A stretch of 42,346 nt of DNA from Streptomyces sp. NRRL WC-3605. Lineage in GTDB: Bacteria > Actinomycetota > Actinomycetes > Streptomycetales > Streptomycetaceae. The stretch lies in the NCBI RefSeq assembly GCF_001509795.1, contig NZ_LLZN01000077.1, forward strand, positions 1 through 42,346, in the 5' to 3' direction. The notes beneath the pieces were generated by a model. That model searched no databases. It saw only the letters and a list, made by a program, of their open reading frames with translations, and had not been told where the DNA came from. How positions within the stretch are numbered: the stretch's first letter is position 1; each line of letters starts with the position of its first letter. Positions 40,792-42,346 of this stretch are shown here, piece after piece. The translations under genes and the position numbers were made by a program.

Positions 40792-41107
40792 CACTGGTGC
40801 ACTCCTCTGTTGAGTCCCGATCCCCTCAGCGCCGACGCCCCCAAAGACCCGCATCACATGGGCAGTCCTCGAGCGACGCTGGATCACCAGGCGGGCCCGC
40901 CCCAGAACGCCGATAGACCGCCGACAGAACGCCGAGGCTCCTGCAGGGCCGCACGGGCCGACACACTCCTACCACGAACCGCCGACACGTGCACTCAAGG
41001 ATCCGCGACACTTTCGGTCACTGATCCACCGCGTCCCACATGACAGACGTCGCCCTCACCACACCCAACCGTGGTCCACCTGGGCGTTCGTCGCCGTTTA
41101 CCAATAG
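40792..41107. other. intergenic region, no gene seen
   Basis: About 315 bases upstream of the phosphotransferase gene. No supported gene on either strand. It contains the phosphotransferase ribosome binding site (AGAGGAG, minus strand) next to the start. Confidence 0.5.
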
Positions 41108-41221
41108 TTCGAAACATTCGAAGCCGATCCCACGGTCAGTCAATTGATGTTTCGGGAATCTTTCGGAAACTTTGTCATTGACTGTGCGCTTGAACCACGC
41201 CCATACTCTCCAGCGTTCGAA
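41108..41221. promoter_or_regulatory. repeated TTCGAA / TTTCGGAAAC elements in front of the xylanase gene
   Basis: TTCGAA occurs at 41108-41113, again at 41117-41122 after only three bases, and at 41216-41221; TTTCGGGAA and TTTCGGAAAC lie at 41150-41170. Streptomycete xylanase promoters are known to carry short GAAA/TTTC-type repeated elements for substrate-responsive repression, so these are likely operators. Confidence 0.6.
41178..41207 (+). promoter_or_regulatory. candidate sigma-70-type promoter of the xylanase gene
   Basis: TTGACT (41178-41183) and CATACT (41202-41207) are separated by 18 bases, between the operator-like repeats. The start codon is about 250 bases downstream, so the mRNA would have a long leader. 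Confidence 0.5.
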
Positions 41222-41309
41222 ACCTCTCCGTAACAACGAGGGGACCCTTGGTGCTTGTAGGCCGATTGCTGCACTTTCGGCCCCTGCAGACGACCGAGGT
41301 TCCTCATGA

Positions 41310-42346
<1,037 letters not shown>

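Overview
The window reads as chromosomal DNA of a Streptomyces or a close relative. GC and third-codon-position GC are very high, GTG starts are common, ribosome binding sites are strong GGAGG types, and many families present are typical of streptomycetes (DUF4259, DUF5959, DUF6223, LAL-type LuxR regulator, giant S8 protease, GH11 xylanase, kinase/binding-protein fusion). The mix of secreted hydrolases, orphan regulators, truncated genes and insertion-sequence debris suggests a chromosome arm or another accessory region. I see no rRNA, tRNA or CRISPR array.

Region 1 (1-8.2 kb) is a gene graveyard with a few survivors. It holds a frameshifted DHA2-type MFS exporter, an ISL3 transposase remnant abutting the C-terminal part of a MurG-like glycosyltransferase, a membrane-anchored unknown protein, the first third of cytochrome oxidase subunit I, an intact GNAT acetyltransferase, more ISL3 and IS5-type remnants, and intact DUF4259 and DUF5959 genes.

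Region 2 (8.2-12.7 kb) carries an arsR-arsC fusion with its palindromic operator and a translationally coupled VOC protein, a DUF6223 membrane protein, and an overlapping NarL-type histidine kinase/response regulator pair. It ends with a nonsense-mutated remnant.

Region 3 (12.8-23.3 kb) is a protease locus, entirely on the minus strand: a large LAL/LuxR ATPase-regulator, a small acidic ORF, a 1223-residue subtilisin-like (S8) protease, a lipoprotein that looks like the detached C-terminal domain of that protease family, a strong terminator, and an M4 thermolysin-like protease with a P-domain followed by its own terminator. Nested palindromes and a 24-bp tandem repeat lie in the intergenic DNA.

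Region 4 (23.5-31.4 kb) has a 27-28-bp tandem array overlapping the end of an HxlR regulator, a divergent MFS transporter, two head-to-head gene stubs (IclR and luciferase-like monooxygenase), an AraC regulator divergent from an MBL-fold hydrolase, an orphan ChvE-like sugar-binding lipoprotein and a secreted beta-propeller protein.

Region 5 (31.9-42.3 kb) has a transmembrane Ser/Thr kinase fused to an extracellular amino-acid-type binding domain, another IS5-type remnant, a small membrane protein, an SDR-TetR pair, an Lrp/AsnC regulator divergent from an SMP-30 lactonase with a perfect palindrome between them, a fructosamine-kinase-like phosphotransferase, and a GH11 xylanase that runs off the right edge behind a promoter region rich in TTCGAA elements.

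No complete, obviously new multi-gene defence or biosynthetic system is visible. The most unusual items are the split S8 protease with a lipoprotein-tethered C-terminal domain, the small acidic ORF and nested palindromes beside it, the receptor kinase fusion, and the repeat array seeded from a gene's 3' end. All identifications rest on reading the sequence and recalled family features; no database search was run.
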